Shown here one piece after another: positions 52,297 to 63,000 of a stretch of DNA of 64,000 bases. The stretch is from Pseudomonas sp. M47T1. Lineage in GTDB: Bacteria; Pseudomonadota; Gammaproteobacteria; Pseudomonadales; Pseudomonadaceae. The stretch lies in assembly GCF_000263855.1 (NCBI RefSeq), contig NZ_AJWX01000015.1, positions 1 through 64,000 on the forward strand. The letters run 5' to 3'. The stretch's first letter is position 1, and every line of letters starts with the position of its first letter. The translations under genes were made by a program, and so were the position numbers. A model generated the notes under the pieces. That model was not told the origin of the DNA. It saw only the letters and a list, made by a program, of their open reading frames with translations, and did not search any database.

Positions 52297-54053
52297 GCCT
52301 TGATCTCCTTGTCAGACGTGACCAGCACCGTGCGCACGAAGCGGTTGGCACTGGCATAAAGGGAAAAGAACTGCGCCAGCACCGCAGAGAACAACACCGC
52401 GCTGCTGCCGACAAAGTGCTGCGGGTCCAGGGTCAGGTTCACTTGCAGGCCATTGCGCCAGCCACGCCAGGCGTCCACGCCCACTTGCGCCAGCACCCGC
52501 TCGCAGACCATGCGCACGATGCCATCGATCTGCCGCCGGGCGCTGGCTTCGCCGCGCAGGTCGTGCAGGGTGAGCATTTCCTGCAAGGCCTGCAGCGCGT
52601 CGGGGCCCTCCACCAGGGACAGGTGATTGAGCGTCAATTGCGACACCAGCCGCCAGCGCGACGCACCACCCAGGGCCGGTTGACTTTGCGGCGTGGGCGG
52701 GTTGCGCAGGCGTGCCCAGGCCACCGGCCCCGGGCGCTCGAAGCCCAGCACGGTGCCGGCGGCCAGTTGCTGGGCCAGGTGGCGATTGGTACACCACAGC
52801 TCGCCGGTGACGCTGTATTCGCCGCTTTCGGCCAGAGGTTTGAAGCCGGCGTCCACCAGGCTGACCAGCAGGTCGCTGCCCAGCCGCAGCGGGGTGACGC
52901 CGCTGACCCGCCGCGCATGCCAATAGCGTTTGCCGGGCTGTTGGCTGTGCTGGCTGCCGTAGTAGGGCGCGATCAACTCGGCGCGCTGCGCACCGCTGGC
53001 TCGCAGGGCGCGGATGCTATGGATTTCCACGCTGTTCTCGCGGTGGCTGTCGGCAACCAGGCGGTACTCGCTGCGGGTGCCGTCGATTCGCACTGGCTCC
53101 GAGGTGCGCGGGAACAGGTTGATCACCGGCGCGCAGCCCAATTGCAGGTCGCTGGCCTGCAAGCGCAGGCGGCTGGGTGGGGCCTGGTCGAAGACGATGT
53201 ACAGGTCCAGGTGCTGGGTGTCTTCGCTCACGGCCTGCATGGGCAGGTCAAAGAAATGAAATTTGTCGGGAAAACTGAAGTACTCCGCCAGCAGGCGCAA
53301 CGCGGGGTGCACGCCGTCTTCTTCGGGCAGCAGTGCCTGGTCATCGGCAAAACCGACAATACCGGGTAGGCCGGCATGGGCGTGCAACGGCCCATCGGGC
53401 GCGGCGCTGAACACCTGCACCGAATGGGCGGCGAGCAGGTCGTACAGTTGAGCGGTGATCACCGGTGAGGCGCACAGGTGCAGGCGCAACTGCTGCAGCG
53501 ACAGGTCGGCCCAGCGCACCTCGCCCAGGCAGCGCAGGCTGACGCGCAAGGCCGAGCGTGCCTGGGCGATGCCCGTCAGACGACGCGTCTCATCGGCGTC
53601 GAGCATCAGCAACTGGTCGATGCGCACGGGCCACAGTTGCACCTCGGCGGTGGTGCGCCAGTGAAGGCTGTCGCCCTTATCGGTGGTCACGAACAGCGGT
53701 GTGTCTCGGGGCAGGCGGTAGCCAGCGGTGAGGTCGCCCTTGCCGGGGTCGGGCTCGAACTGGGCAATGGCGCATGAGGGCAGGGGCCGCAGGGCCAAGG
53801 GGTATAGCTGTTCGAGCAGGGCGTCGCTGAATTCTGCGTAGTCGTCGTCCAGGCGCCGTTGCAACCGTGCCGCCAGCAGCGCGAAGCCTTCCAGCAGGCG
53901 CTCCACGTGCGGGTCGGGGCATTCACCGGGGGACAGTTCCAGGCGCCGCGCCACCTTGGGGTACTGGGCGGCAAAGTTGGCACCGGCATGGCGCAACCAG
54001 GTCAGTTCCCGCTGGTAGTATTCCAGCAACTGGCTGTCGATGGAGTCACTCAT
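52260..54053 (-). CDS. tssF: T6SS baseplate subunit TssF
   Basis: A 597-residue TssF, the main wedge protein. The typical N-terminus LLEYYQRELTWLRHAGANFA and AQYPKVARRLEL, followed by DPHVERLLEGFALLAARLQ, is intact. The ATG at 54053 was chosen to give MSDSIDSQLLEYY and overlaps the tssE end by 8 bases. It works in the cytoplasmic baseplate with TssG, TssE and TssK. Confidence 0.94.
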   Translation of the reverse strand: MSDSIDSQLLEYYQRELTWLRHAGANFAAQYPKVARRLELSPGECPDPHVERLLEGFALLAARLQRRLDDDYAEFSDALLEQLYPLALRPLPSCAIAQFEPDPGKGDLTAGYRLPRDTPLFVTTDKGDSLHWRTTAEVQLWPVRIDQLLMLDADETRRLTGIAQARSALRVSLRCLGEVRWADLSLQQLRLHLCASPVITAQLYDLLAAHSVQVFSAAPDGPLHAHAGLPGIVGFADDQALLPEEDGVHPALRLLAEYFSFPDKFHFFDLPMQAVSEDTQHLDLYIVFDQAPPSRLRLQASDLQLGCAPVINLFPRTSEPVRIDGTRSEYRLVADSHRENSVEIHSIRALRASGAQRAELIAPYYGSQHSQQPGKRYWHARRVSGVTPLRLGSDLLVSLVDAGFKPLAESGEYSVTGELWCTNRHLAQQLAAGTVLGFERPGPVAWARLRNPPTPQSQPALGGASRWRLVSQLTLNHLSLVEGPDALQALQEMLTLHDLRGEASARRQIDGIVRMVCERVLAQVGVDAWRGWRNGLQVNLTLDPQHFVGSSAVLFSAVLAQFFSLYASANRFVRTVLVTSDKEIKAWQPEAGRPLTL

Positions 54054-54507
54054 GGCGCACCTCCAGGCCATGGCCGGTCTGTTCGATCACCAACACCAGC
54101 GGCCAGTGCTGCTGGCCACTGCGCAAGCAGCCACGCAAGCGCACGGCCAGTTGCTGCGGGTGCTCGGTATGGGGTACCAGTTCCACCTCGGCTACCTGCA
54201 GCCGCGGTTCGAAATGCTGGATGGCGCGGCGTATTTCCCGCGACAGTTGGTTGCGGTCGGTGCTGCGCTGGGCCTGCAAGTGGGCCCAGTCAAGAATGCC
54301 GTAGTCCACCACGCTGAGCGAAATGCTGCCGCGCTCACTGCGGCGCGTGTTTAGCAGGTTGGATAGCTCCTGGCAAATCGAGTCCACCAGGGCCGCGTGG
54401 TCGAACGCCGGGCGCAGGGCGCCCAGGCGTTCTTCCGGGCTTGAGGCCAGGCGTTCGAACAGCGGCGCGCGCAGCGCCTCGAAGGTTTGGCCGGGCAGGG
54501 CTGGCAC
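54046..54507 (-). CDS. tssE: T6SS baseplate subunit TssE (gp25-like)
   Basis: A 153-residue gp25-like wedge protein with a GTG start four bases after hcp. The family core is visible in LSNLLNTRRSERG, SLSVVDYGILDW, and REIRRAIQHFEPRLQVAEVEL, which contains the conserved EPR motif. It nucleates sheath assembly on the baseplate. It lies between hcp and tssF, the common order. Confidence 0.92.
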   Translation of the reverse strand: MPALPGQTFEALRAPLFERLASSPEERLGALRPAFDHAALVDSICQELSNLLNTRRSERGSISLSVVDYGILDWAHLQAQRSTDRNQLSREIRRAIQHFEPRLQVAEVELVPHTEHPQQLAVRLRGCLRSGQQHWPLVLVIEQTGHGLEVRHE

Positions 54508-54511
54508 GGCG

Positions 54512-55012
54512 TCAGGCCTTGATCAGTTTGTTGGCGGCCATGTCCCAGGTGGACGCGGCCGTGCCTTCCTTGGTGCCGTCGTCTTTCTGTGCGGTGAGTT
54601 CCCATTTGATCTTGGTGAAATTCAACGAAATCGTCTCCACCGGTTTGCCGCCGGTACCGCCGCTGACGCTGACGTTGGACAGCACCACGTTGTTGAGGGT
54701 GTAGATGATGAACGGCAGCAGCTTGCCGTCGCCTTCGGCGGCGTTGCGGCCGATGGTGATCTTGGCTTCGGGCAGCGGCTTGCCGGCGCAGCAGTATTCA
54801 TTGAGCGAAGGGGTAGAGGAGTCAACGAACTTGGTCAGGGTGAACTCACCCACATGGGGTTTGCCCGAGGTGCGTTCCGAGTTGCTGACGTCGTTGGTGA
54901 CCTGCATGGCCACGTTGTGGCTGTAGGACATGATTTCGATCTTGTCCGTGTAGCCTTCCAGCAGGCTGTCGCCCTTGATGTCGCCGCCCAGGTCGAGAAT
55001 GATTGCATCCAT
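54512..55012 (-). CDS. hcp: T6SS inner-tube protein Hcp (TssD)
   Basis: A 166-residue Hcp of the Hcp1 type. Landmarks: MDAIILDLGGDIKGDSL start, KIEIMSYSHNVAMQV, and VETISLNFTKIKWEL at the C-terminus. It stacks as hexamers inside the sheath and is the hallmark exported protein; small effectors can travel in its lumen. Encoded between tssC and tssE, in the structural arm of the cluster, so this is the core Hcp rather than an orphan. Confidence 0.95.
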   Translation of the reverse strand: MDAIILDLGGDIKGDSLLEGYTDKIEIMSYSHNVAMQVTNDVSNSERTSGKPHVGEFTLTKFVDSSTPSLNEYCCAGKPLPEAKITIGRNAAEGDGKLLPFIIYTLNNVVLSNVSVSGGTGGKPVETISLNFTKIKWELTAQKDDGTKEGTAASTWDMAANKLIKA

Positions 55013-55079
55013 TGCGTGTGGCTCCGAAAAGTATCAGGCAGAAGAAACCCGCCGACGGGGTCGGCGGGGCAGGCGTGGG

Positions 55080-56573
55080 TCAGGCGGCGACCGGTGGCGG
55101 CAGGGTAGCCACCAGGCGGATCGATGCAGTCAGTTCTTCCAGCTGGAAGTGCGGGCGCAGGAACACCGTGGCACGGTAGGCGCCCGGCTTGCCCGCCACC
55201 TCGGTGACGTCCACGCGGGCTTCGCGCAGCGGGTACTGGGCCTTGATTTCCTGGGGCGCGTTGTCGTTGATCAGCACGTAGTCGGCGATCCAGTTGTTGA
55301 GGTAAGTCTGCACGTTGTCGCGGGTCATGAAGCTGCCCACTTTGTCGCGCATGATCACCTTCAGGTAGTGGGCAAAGCGCGAGGCGGCCAGCACATACGG
55401 CAGCATCGCCGACACGCGGGCGTTGGCGTTGGCCTCGTTGGTGTTGTAGACCTTGGCCTTGTTGGTGGTCTGGCCGCCGAAGAACACCGCCAGGTCGGTG
55501 TTCTTCTTGTGGCACAGGGCGATGAAGCCCAGGTCGTTGAGCTCTTTCTCGCGGCGGTCGGTAATGGCCACTTCGGTGGGGCACTTGAGCGAGATGTCGC
55601 CCGAGCTGGTGCGGAAGGTATGGGTGGGCAGGCCTTCCACCGCGCCACCGCCTTCGGCGCCACGAATGGCCGCGCACCAGCCATACTGGGCAAACGCCTC
55701 GGTGATGCGCTGGCTCAGTGCCCAGGCAGCGTTGCCCCACAGGTATTTGCCGTGGTCGCTGCCGTTGACGTCTTCGCGGTAATCCATGCCGTCCACTGGC
55801 GAGGTGTCGGGGCCGTAGGGCAGGCGCAGGAGGAAGTGCGGCAGCACCAGCGACACATAGCGCGAGTCTTCGCTTTCACGGAACGAGCGCCATTTGATCA
55901 GTTCGGCGCTTTCGAACACCTTGGACAGGTCCCGTGGCACGGCAAGGTCGGTGAAGCTGCTCATGTCGAACAGGCGCGGGTCGGCGGCGGCGATGAAGGG
56001 CGCATGGGCCGCGGCGGCGACGTTGGACAGTTTTTCCAGCAGGCCAATGTCTTCCGGGTTGCGGCCAAAGCTGTAGTCGCCTACCAGCACGCTGAATGGG
56101 TGGCCGCCGAAGGTGCCGTATTCTTCCTCGTAGACCTTCTTGAACAATGCGCTCTGATCGAATTCGACCGCTTTCTCCAGGTCGTTCTTCAGTTCTGTCT
56201 GGGTAACGTTGAGCAGGCGCAACTTGAGCCGCGAACTGGTTTCGGTGTTCTGCACCAGCAGGTGCAGGCCGCGCCAGGACGCTTCGAGTTTCTGCAGGTC
56301 GGGGTGGTGCAGGATCTCGTCGAGCTGTTCGCTGATCAATGCGTCGATCTGGGCGATGCGGTCGTTGATCATGGCCACGGTGCCTTTGTCGACCTTGAGC
56401 TCCTCGTCCAGCACCTGGGTGGCGAACTCGGCGAGCATGTCGCGGGCATAGACCTGTTGGCTGGCGTCATGGGCCATGCGCCCGTCGGCAACGATCTTGT
56501 CCAGCAAGGACAGTACCTCGGTGGCGGGATTCTCGGTAACCTGAGTGGCAGTGGCAGTTGATGAGTTGGGCAC
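55080..56573 (-). CDS. tssC: T6SS sheath protein TssC (VipB)
   Basis: A 497-residue large sheath subunit with a GTG start after AAGGAGGATTTGCC. Family landmarks: LEASWRGLHLLVQNTETSS, SVLVGDYSFG, GKYLWGNAAWALSQRI, and the C-terminal REARVDVTEVAGKPGAYRA. It co-assembles with TssB into the contractile sheath. The first ~40 residues provide the ClpV-recognition region. It lies 28 bases after tssB. Confidence 0.96.
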   Translation of the reverse strand: MPNSSTATATQVTENPATEVLSLLDKIVADGRMAHDASQQVYARDMLAEFATQVLDEELKVDKGTVAMINDRIAQIDALISEQLDEILHHPDLQKLEASWRGLHLLVQNTETSSRLKLRLLNVTQTELKNDLEKAVEFDQSALFKKVYEEEYGTFGGHPFSVLVGDYSFGRNPEDIGLLEKLSNVAAAAHAPFIAAADPRLFDMSSFTDLAVPRDLSKVFESAELIKWRSFRESEDSRYVSLVLPHFLLRLPYGPDTSPVDGMDYREDVNGSDHGKYLWGNAAWALSQRITEAFAQYGWCAAIRGAEGGGAVEGLPTHTFRTSSGDISLKCPTEVAITDRREKELNDLGFIALCHKKNTDLAVFFGGQTTNKAKVYNTNEANANARVSAMLPYVLAASRFAHYLKVIMRDKVGSFMTRDNVQTYLNNWIADYVLINDNAPQEIKAQYPLREARVDVTEVAGKPGAYRATVFLRPHFQLEELTASIRLVATLPPPVAA

Positions 56574-56601
56574 GGCAAATCCTCCTTGAAAGGGTCAGGA
56601 A

Positions 56602-57177
56602 TCAGGCGGTGGGCTCGGCATCGGGAGCAGCGCCCGGCTCGCTGGCCGGCGCGTCCAGGGCGATCTGCGAGTCGTTGCCAGCGTGGGCCGCCTTGAGCTG
56701 TTGCAGCTCTTCGGTGTTGGCCACGATGTCGTGCAACAGCGAGTCGAGGGTGTCGTTGCCGTCCAGCTTGGTCAGCAGGTCGCGCAGGCGTTGGCGCGCT
56801 ACCAGCAGGCGGTTGAGCGGGGCCACTTGCTTGACGATTTCCAGCGGCGAAAAGCTGTCGATGTGCTTGAAATCGAGGGCGACGTTGATCTGTTCCTTGT
56901 CATCGGGCTGCTTGGCCAGGGTGTTCTTGACCAGCAACGTGGCGCGCGGGGCGATGGAGGCCATGACGTCGTTGAAGTTGTCGCGGTCGATCTCGACGAA
57001 GCGGCGCTCACCCAGCTTGCCTTGGTCTTTCAGGGATTTGCCTGCCAGGTCGGCGAGGATGCCGACCACAAGGGGCAGTTCCTTTTTCTCGATGGCGTTG
57101 CCGATTTCAACATCGTAGGTAATCTGGACGCGGGGCGGTCGCACCCGGTCGAGTTTGTGCTGGGTACTTTGGGCCAT
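56602..57177 (-). CDS. tssB: T6SS sheath protein TssB (VipA)
   Basis: A 191-residue small sheath subunit with GGAGACCTACAGC before the ATG. Landmarks: RVQITYDVEIGNAIEKKELP, KSLKDQGKLGERRFVEIDRDN, and LLVKNTL. The C-terminal ~30 residues are Ala/Pro-rich and longer than average (usual length ~165-170). First gene of the leftward arm; the 206-base gap to tssJ must hold both arm promoters, but no promoter was assigned with confidence. Confidence 0.95.
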   Translation of the reverse strand: MAQSTQHKLDRVRPPRVQITYDVEIGNAIEKKELPLVVGILADLAGKSLKDQGKLGERRFVEIDRDNFNDVMASIAPRATLLVKNTLAKQPDDKEQINVALDFKHIDSFSPLEIVKQVAPLNRLLVARQRLRDLLTKLDGNDTLDSLLHDIVANTEELQQLKAAHAGNDSQIALDAPASEPGAAPDAEPTA

Positions 57178-57383
57178 GCTGTAGGTCTCCGGCGGGTAGG
57201 CGGACGCAATGCACCGGAGGGGGCCCGTTCATCGCAATCCTTTGCTGAAAAACAGGCATGACAGCTCGTACACGCAGGGCGGTCATGTCTAGAAACGATA
57301 TTTCCATTCGAATGCTTGACGAACTACCAATTACGCTAGAACAGGTCTATAAAAACGCAAGGGCAAACTTATTTTGGACCGCC

Positions 57384-57866
57384 ATGAAGCGCAAAGATTT
57401 CATTTTCAGGAAGAAAATCGTCAGTTTGCTGCTGCTCGCCTGCCTGCCTGTGTGGTTGGCCGGCTGTTCCTGGTTCGGCCCGCGGGTGGGCGTTGACCGC
57501 ATCACCCTGGACGTAGCCCCCAAGGCTAACAACGACGCTCCCATTGCCGTGGACTTCGTGGCCGTCAAAGACCTCGGCCTGCTCAAGCAACTGAGCGGCA
57601 TGAGCGCGCGCCAGTGGTTCGAGCAGCGCGAACAGTTGCAGCGCGACTACCGCGAGCAGTTGGTGGTGTGGAGCCTGGAACTGGTGCCCGGGCAGTTGCT
57701 CGACAACCAGGACTTCCCCTTGGGCGGCCAGAAGGCACAAGGGCTGCTGGTGTTCGCCGACTACGCCAGCCCCGGCCCCCATCGCCTCAGGTTATACGCG
57801 CAAAGCTCGGCCTGGCTGAAATTCGACAGCCGCGACATCAGCCTGTTCAAGGGCAAGGACGGCTGA
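57384..57866 (+). CDS. tssJ: T6SS outer-membrane lipoprotein TssJ
   Basis: A 160-residue lipoprotein with a signal peptide ending in the lipobox LAGC (Cys28), after which a beta-sandwich domain follows (VDFVAVKDLGLLKQLSGMSARQWFEQR, LELVPGQ, FADYASPGPHRLRLYA). TssJ anchors TssM to the outer membrane. The ATG at 57384 was chosen because it gives a correct lipoprotein signal (MKRKDFIFRKKIVSLLLLAC). It is divergent from tssB and begins the membrane-complex arm. Confidence 0.92.
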   Translation: MKRKDFIFRKKIVSLLLLACLPVWLAGCSWFGPRVGVDRITLDVAPKANNDAPIAVDFVAVKDLGLLKQLSGMSARQWFEQREQLQRDYREQLVVWSLELVPGQLLDNQDFPLGGQKAQGLLVFADYASPGPHRLRLYAQSSAWLKFDSRDISLFKGKDG

Positions 57867-57921
57867 CCCCACTGCGGTTTTCAGTGCACCTCACCACGAC
57901 ATAATCACGAAGGGAATTCGC

Positions 57922-59253
57922 ATGACGGGGTTACCGGATGCAGTGTGCTGGTCGGAGGGCATGCAGTTGCTGCCCCAGCATTTCCAGTTGCAGGGCTTGC
58001 GTGCCGAAGCGCTGGCCGCCCACCTGGCCGGTGCAGCCAACCCCTGGTTCTGGGGCGTCAGACAGTTGAGCATCGACCCCTCGGCGCTGAGCGCCGGCCA
58101 GGTGCGTGTGCTGGACCTGCAGGCTACCCTGCCCGATGGCCTGGTGGCCAGCCATCGCGCCGGTGAGGGGCCGGTGCTGGAACTGGACGTCAGCGAGGCC
58201 ATCGCCGCCAGTGCCGACGCCACCGTCATGGTCTACCTGGCGGTCACGCCTCTGGCCCGGGGCGGCCAGTGGCTGCCGTTGCAAGGGCGGATGAATTCGC
58301 TGGTGGGGCCGTCGGTGCCTGACCTTGCCAGCGGCTTGTTTCCTACGCCCATTAACGTATGGAGGCCCAACCTGCGCCTGTGCACCGAGCGCACCCGCGC
58401 CGACAACGTCTGCGTGCCGCTGCTTAAGGTCAGCCGCGAAGGCGGCGGCTTCATTCAACGCAGCTACTTGCCGCCCACCCCGGTGATCGAGTACGACTCG
58501 CCGCTGGGCCAGCGCGTGAGCCAACTGTGCGCCCGGGTACGCGAGAAGGCCCTGTTCCTGGCCGGGCGCCTGCGCCAGAACCAGCAGGCCGGGCGCTTTG
58601 ATGACGCCGCCGAGATCCGTCGCCAGCTGGAAGCCCTGTGGGTGCGGTTGCCCGAAGTCGAAGGCTTGCTGGGCAGCGGCACGGCCACGCCGCTGGCCTT
58701 GCATGGCTTGTTGCTGGGAATGGCGGGCGCCTGGTCAGTGCTGGACCCGCTGGGCGGAGTGCCACCGTTCGCACCGCTGAATTTCCTCGATCTGCACCAC
58801 GGCTATGACGAACTGCTGGGCTGGCTGTCGCGCACCCTGGAGCTGATTCGCGCAGGCTACCGCTGCCTGCCGTTCGAGCTGGACGAGCAGGTCTATTCCC
58901 TGCAATTGCCCGACACCGCCAGCCGTCAGCGCTTGGTGGTGGGGCTGCGCATGCCGGCCGGTGCCAGCGAACAGGCGGCGGGCGAATGGCTGTCACGGGC
59001 GATCATCGCCAGCCAGGCCCATGTGCCGGTGCTGGCCCGGCAGCGCATGAGCGGCCTGGCGCACCAGGCCATGGGCCGCCAGGAGCAGATTGGCTACAGC
59101 GTGGGCGAAGACACCCGGCTCTTCGTGGTGCAGGCCACCGGTAATTGGTTCGACCCCGGCCAGCCGTTGAACATCGTCGCGCCCACCACGGCCGGGGGGG
59201 CAAGCCCGTGGCAAATCGTACTGTTTCTCAACAACCCGGACGCTGAAGCCTGA
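57922..59253 (+). CDS. tssK: T6SS baseplate subunit TssK
   Basis: A 443-residue TssK that links the baseplate to the TssL/TssM membrane complex. The typical N-terminus VCWSEGMQLLPQHFQLQ is preceded by GAAGGGAATTCGC. The conserved FLDLHHGYDELLGW region lies near residue 290, and the C-terminal membrane-binding head ends with QIVLFLNNPDAEA. Twenty bases separate it from tssL. Confidence 0.95.
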   Translation: MTGLPDAVCWSEGMQLLPQHFQLQGLRAEALAAHLAGAANPWFWGVRQLSIDPSALSAGQVRVLDLQATLPDGLVASHRAGEGPVLELDVSEAIAASADATVMVYLAVTPLARGGQWLPLQGRMNSLVGPSVPDLASGLFPTPINVWRPNLRLCTERTRADNVCVPLLKVSREGGGFIQRSYLPPTPVIEYDSPLGQRVSQLCARVREKALFLAGRLRQNQQAGRFDDAAEIRRQLEALWVRLPEVEGLLGSGTATPLALHGLLLGMAGAWSVLDPLGGVPPFAPLNFLDLHHGYDELLGWLSRTLELIRAGYRCLPFELDEQVYSLQLPDTASRQRLVVGLRMPAGASEQAAGEWLSRAIIASQAHVPVLARQRMSGLAHQAMGRQEQIGYSVGEDTRLFVVQATGNWFDPGQPLNIVAPTTAGGASPWQIVLFLNNPDAEA

Positions 59254-59272
59254 ACCCGACAAGGAGTCGTTC

Positions 59273-60043
59273 ATGTTGCATGGCTACGCTTCACAGGCGT
59301 TCGACAACGAACGCCCGGCACCCCTGACCCTGGCTTTCCGCCAAGCCTGGCTGCAATGGCAGGCCGACTGGGACGAGCTGGACAAGGCCGTTGACGACCC
59401 GACGCCGCTGGTGGAAAAGGTGCTGGACATCACCACGCGCCTGACCCGGCGCCTGTGGCGCAGCGGCTTTGCTGCCGTGGGCGATGCGGCGGCGGGCCAG
59501 GCCAAGGCCATGGTCTACGCCTTTGTCGCGCTGCTTGACGAAACCCTGGTGTTCACCCCCTGGCCCGGACAGTTAGCGTGGCAACACGCACCGCTGGAGG
59601 CCGCTCTGTACAACACCCGCCAGGCGGGCGAGCGGGTACCGCTGGCCATCAAGCGCCTTTTGGACGAACGCAGCCCGCACAGCCGCGACCTTGCCAATGT
59701 GTACCTGCAATGCCTGATTCTGGGCTTCAAGGGCCGCCTTCGCGGCGAGGCCGGTGCGGCGCTGCACGAGAAATGGCGCCACGGCCTGTTCGCCCTGGTG
59801 TTCGAGCGCGAGCCCGACCTGCAAACTACCAGCGATATCCTTGAACGCCCCAGCCGCGTGCCGCCCACGCAACTGCCCCTGCGCGAATCGTTGCCCGACG
59901 GCCTGCGCCTGGGCCTGGCCATCGTGGCCGTGGCGTTGGTAATGCTGGGCGTGGGGCAATGGTTCTGGCATGACATTGGCCAGGCCCTGGAGCCGGCCTT
60001 GCGCCTGTCCAGCAGCCTGCACGCGCAAGGGCCTGGCGCATGA
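59273..60043 (+). CDS. tssL: T6SS membrane-complex subunit TssL (DotU-like)
   Basis: A 256-residue DotU/IcmH-like protein with a cytoplasmic helical domain (ALLDETLVFTPWPGQLAWQ, then GFKGRLRGEAGA) and one C-terminal transmembrane helix (LGLAIVAVALVMLGVGQWFW, residues ~219-238). There is no C-terminal peptidoglycan-binding OmpA domain. Its stop overlaps the tssM start (ATGA). Confidence 0.93.
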   Translation: MLHGYASQAFDNERPAPLTLAFRQAWLQWQADWDELDKAVDDPTPLVEKVLDITTRLTRRLWRSGFAAVGDAAAGQAKAMVYAFVALLDETLVFTPWPGQLAWQHAPLEAALYNTRQAGERVPLAIKRLLDERSPHSRDLANVYLQCLILGFKGRLRGEAGAALHEKWRHGLFALVFEREPDLQTTSDILERPSRVPPTQLPLRESLPDGLRLGLAIVAVALVMLGVGQWFWHDIGQALEPALRLSSSLHAQGPGA

Positions 60044-63000
60044 GCGGCCTGGTGTTGGGGGTGGTCCTGCTGTTGGTCATTATCGTCGTCGCCGCGACGC
60101 TGGTGGGGTGGTTGCGCAGCCAGGGCGGCACCGCGCTGCGCAGTTTCTACCTGGCCGTGCGCGAGATGGAACACGAGCAGGGTGTGCACGACCGCTATCA
60201 GTCGCCCTGGCTGATGATGCTGGGTGACGAGGGGCAGGGCAGTCAGCTGTGCCGTCACTGGAAGTTGCAGCCAGCGGAGCGTGACGGCTGGTTCGGGCGC
60301 TGGTGGGCCGATGGCGATGGCGCCGTGCTGGTGGTGCCCCAGGCACTGTTCTTGCCCCAGCAGGGATTCAAGGTGCAAAGCGGCGCCTGGTGGCGGTTGC
60401 TGGGCCTGTTGGTTCGCTTGCGCGCACGGCGGCCGTTGGACGGGATTATATGGACGGTTGATGTGCAGCACTTGTTTGACGAGGCGGCCGCCACGGCGCT
60501 GGGCCAGGCGGCACGCAAGCGCTTCATCGACCTCCAACAGCGCCTGGGGTTGAGCCTGCCTGTGTACGTGATGGTCACCGGGCTGGAAGAGGTGCCCGGC
60601 GGCCAGGCGCTGATCAGTGCGCTGGCGCCCAAAGGGCGTGAGCGCGGCCTGGGCTGGTCATCGCCGTGGTCGGCGCAGACGCGCTGGCAGACCGCGCACG
60701 GCGACCAGGCATTGGCTGACATCTGCCAGGCGCTGTCGCGGGCCATCCTGGAACTGGGCAGCCTGCACGGCCAACTCGACCCTGAACTGTACGGCCTGCC
60801 CGAGCGCCTGGCCCAGGCGCAGTTCAACCTGCAGGCACTGCTGGACCCGGTGTTCCAGGGCAACTCACAGGGCGAGGCGCCGAACTTTCGCGGCCTTTAC
60901 CTCACCGCCAACCAGGCCGCCGCGCCCGGCCTGGAGCCTCTGAGCCATGTGTCGGCCAGCCACGACCTGGTGTTCGCCCGCACCCTGTGGCAGCAACGCA
61001 TTGTCGCTGAGCGAGGCCTGGCGCTGGTCATCCCCCGGCTGTTGCGCCTGCGTCAACGCTGGCAGCGTGGCGTTGCCATTGGCGCCAGCGTCGTGGGGCT
61101 ACTGTGGGCGGTGGCCATGGTCTGGAGCTGGCATGAGCGCGCGCGCGATGCCCAGGAGCTGTCGCGCCTGACCCTGGACCTGCAGAAGAACTACGTGGTC
61201 AGCACCGACGATAGCCACCGGTTGGAGCAGGCACGGGAAAACGCCGAGAGCTTCTGGTACGTGCTGGAAGAAGCGCCGCGCTGGCATTTCAGCGCCGTGG
61301 CGTTGCCATCATCATGGTTTTCCGACCGCGACCAGCAGCTGGAACAGGCGCTCACCGACGCCACCGACCTCTACTGGCTAAACCCCATGCGGCAATTGAT
61401 GGGCCGCCAATTGCAGGACTTGCTGGCCATCAACGCCGCCGGCCGGCGCGGCAACCTGGACGGTGATGACCCCGCGCAATGGGCCACCTATCAGCGCGCT
61501 GTCGACCTGGTAGGCCGGGCGGTGGCCCTGCAAGATCAGAACCGGTTGCTGAGCGAGGCGCTGGGCAACAGCAAGACACCCCTGGATGAGCTGGTGGAGC
61601 TGAACAACAGCTTGCTGGGCCAGTCGCTCAATGTCGCCACCTTGCGTATGGCACCGATGTACAACCGCTTGTTGGTGCAGGGCGACTATGACGGCCTCAA
61701 GCCCCTGGACCTGGCCGCCCAGCGTCCCCAAGCGTCGCAGAACCTGCAGGACCTGATGCAAAGCTGGCTTGACCAATACTTCCTGGCGGACAATTTCGTG
61801 CGCCCTGCCGGCTACCTGAAGCTGCACTTGGGCCGCCTGGCAGCGGGCTCCGAAGGTAGCCTCAAGGACTTGGAAGACATTGACGCGCTGATCGACAACC
61901 TGCAAAACCGTGTGGACGCCACCAATGCCGCCTGGGGCCATGGCAAGGCTGGCGAGTTGGTCAGCGGTTACCAGGCGCTGCTGGGCAAGGTGCGCGACAA
62001 CGTGATGTTCGGCCCATCGCTGGCCGACAGTCTCGACAGCCAGGCCGCCAGCCTGCAACAGCGCTTCCGTGACCAGTGGATTGCCCGCGACGGCTCCCGT
62101 GACAACCTGCTGACCCAGACCGGCAACAGCCAGTTAGCCTTGCAGGGGCATGTCAGCGCCCTGGACAACGCCATCGAAACCCTGTTCAAGCGCGACTTCG
62201 TGGCCCTGGCCTTGCGCTCCGATGAGGCCGATGCATTCGAGATCGACAACATCGACAGCGACGGCCTCAACCGTGCCGTGGCCTATTTCAACAGCTACAA
62301 GAGCTACGCAAACGAGCAAATGCCCAGTATTCCCGCCGCCTACCGCACACCGCTGCTCAAGGCCGCGCAGAATGCCGCGGCCCAGGCCATGCTGGTCAGC
62401 CTGCAAGCACCCGCCGGGGCGGTGGTGAGCCTGGACCAAGGCGACTTCAACCTGTCCACCGACCAGGCCATGGTGTTGTACAACGCGTTCACCGACGTGC
62501 AGCACCCGGAGCTGGCCACCTTGATGCGCAACCACCTGAACCGCCGGGCGCTGGCTGACATCAGCGCGGTACTGAGCGACATCGAAGCCCAACCGCTGTT
62601 TCGCGGCCGGGTCGACATCGCCTCCTGGGACGGCTCGAAGAACCTCGGCCTGCGGCTGTTCCGCGCCACTGATGCCGCCGACCTCAAGCAGGACTTGGGC
62701 CAGCAGTTTGCGGCGATCATGGACCTGGCCGAGCGCGGCGCGCCGGCCGTGGCCTGGGTCAAGACGCAGCAGCAAAGCCTGCCGGCGGCCGACCTCGACA
62801 AAGTGCGGCGCTTGTCCGAGTTGCAGGACGAAATGCAGAAGTACAAGGCGCAGAACCCGGCCAGTTCGCCCATGCTGGTGGAGCAACTGGTCAGCCATGA
62901 CTTCAACGACATGGACGTGGGCAGTTGCCTGCAAATACTCGGTTCGGCCAACCTGCCCGCCGGCAACGGCGAACTCAGCCGCCTGGCGGTGGGTTTGCAG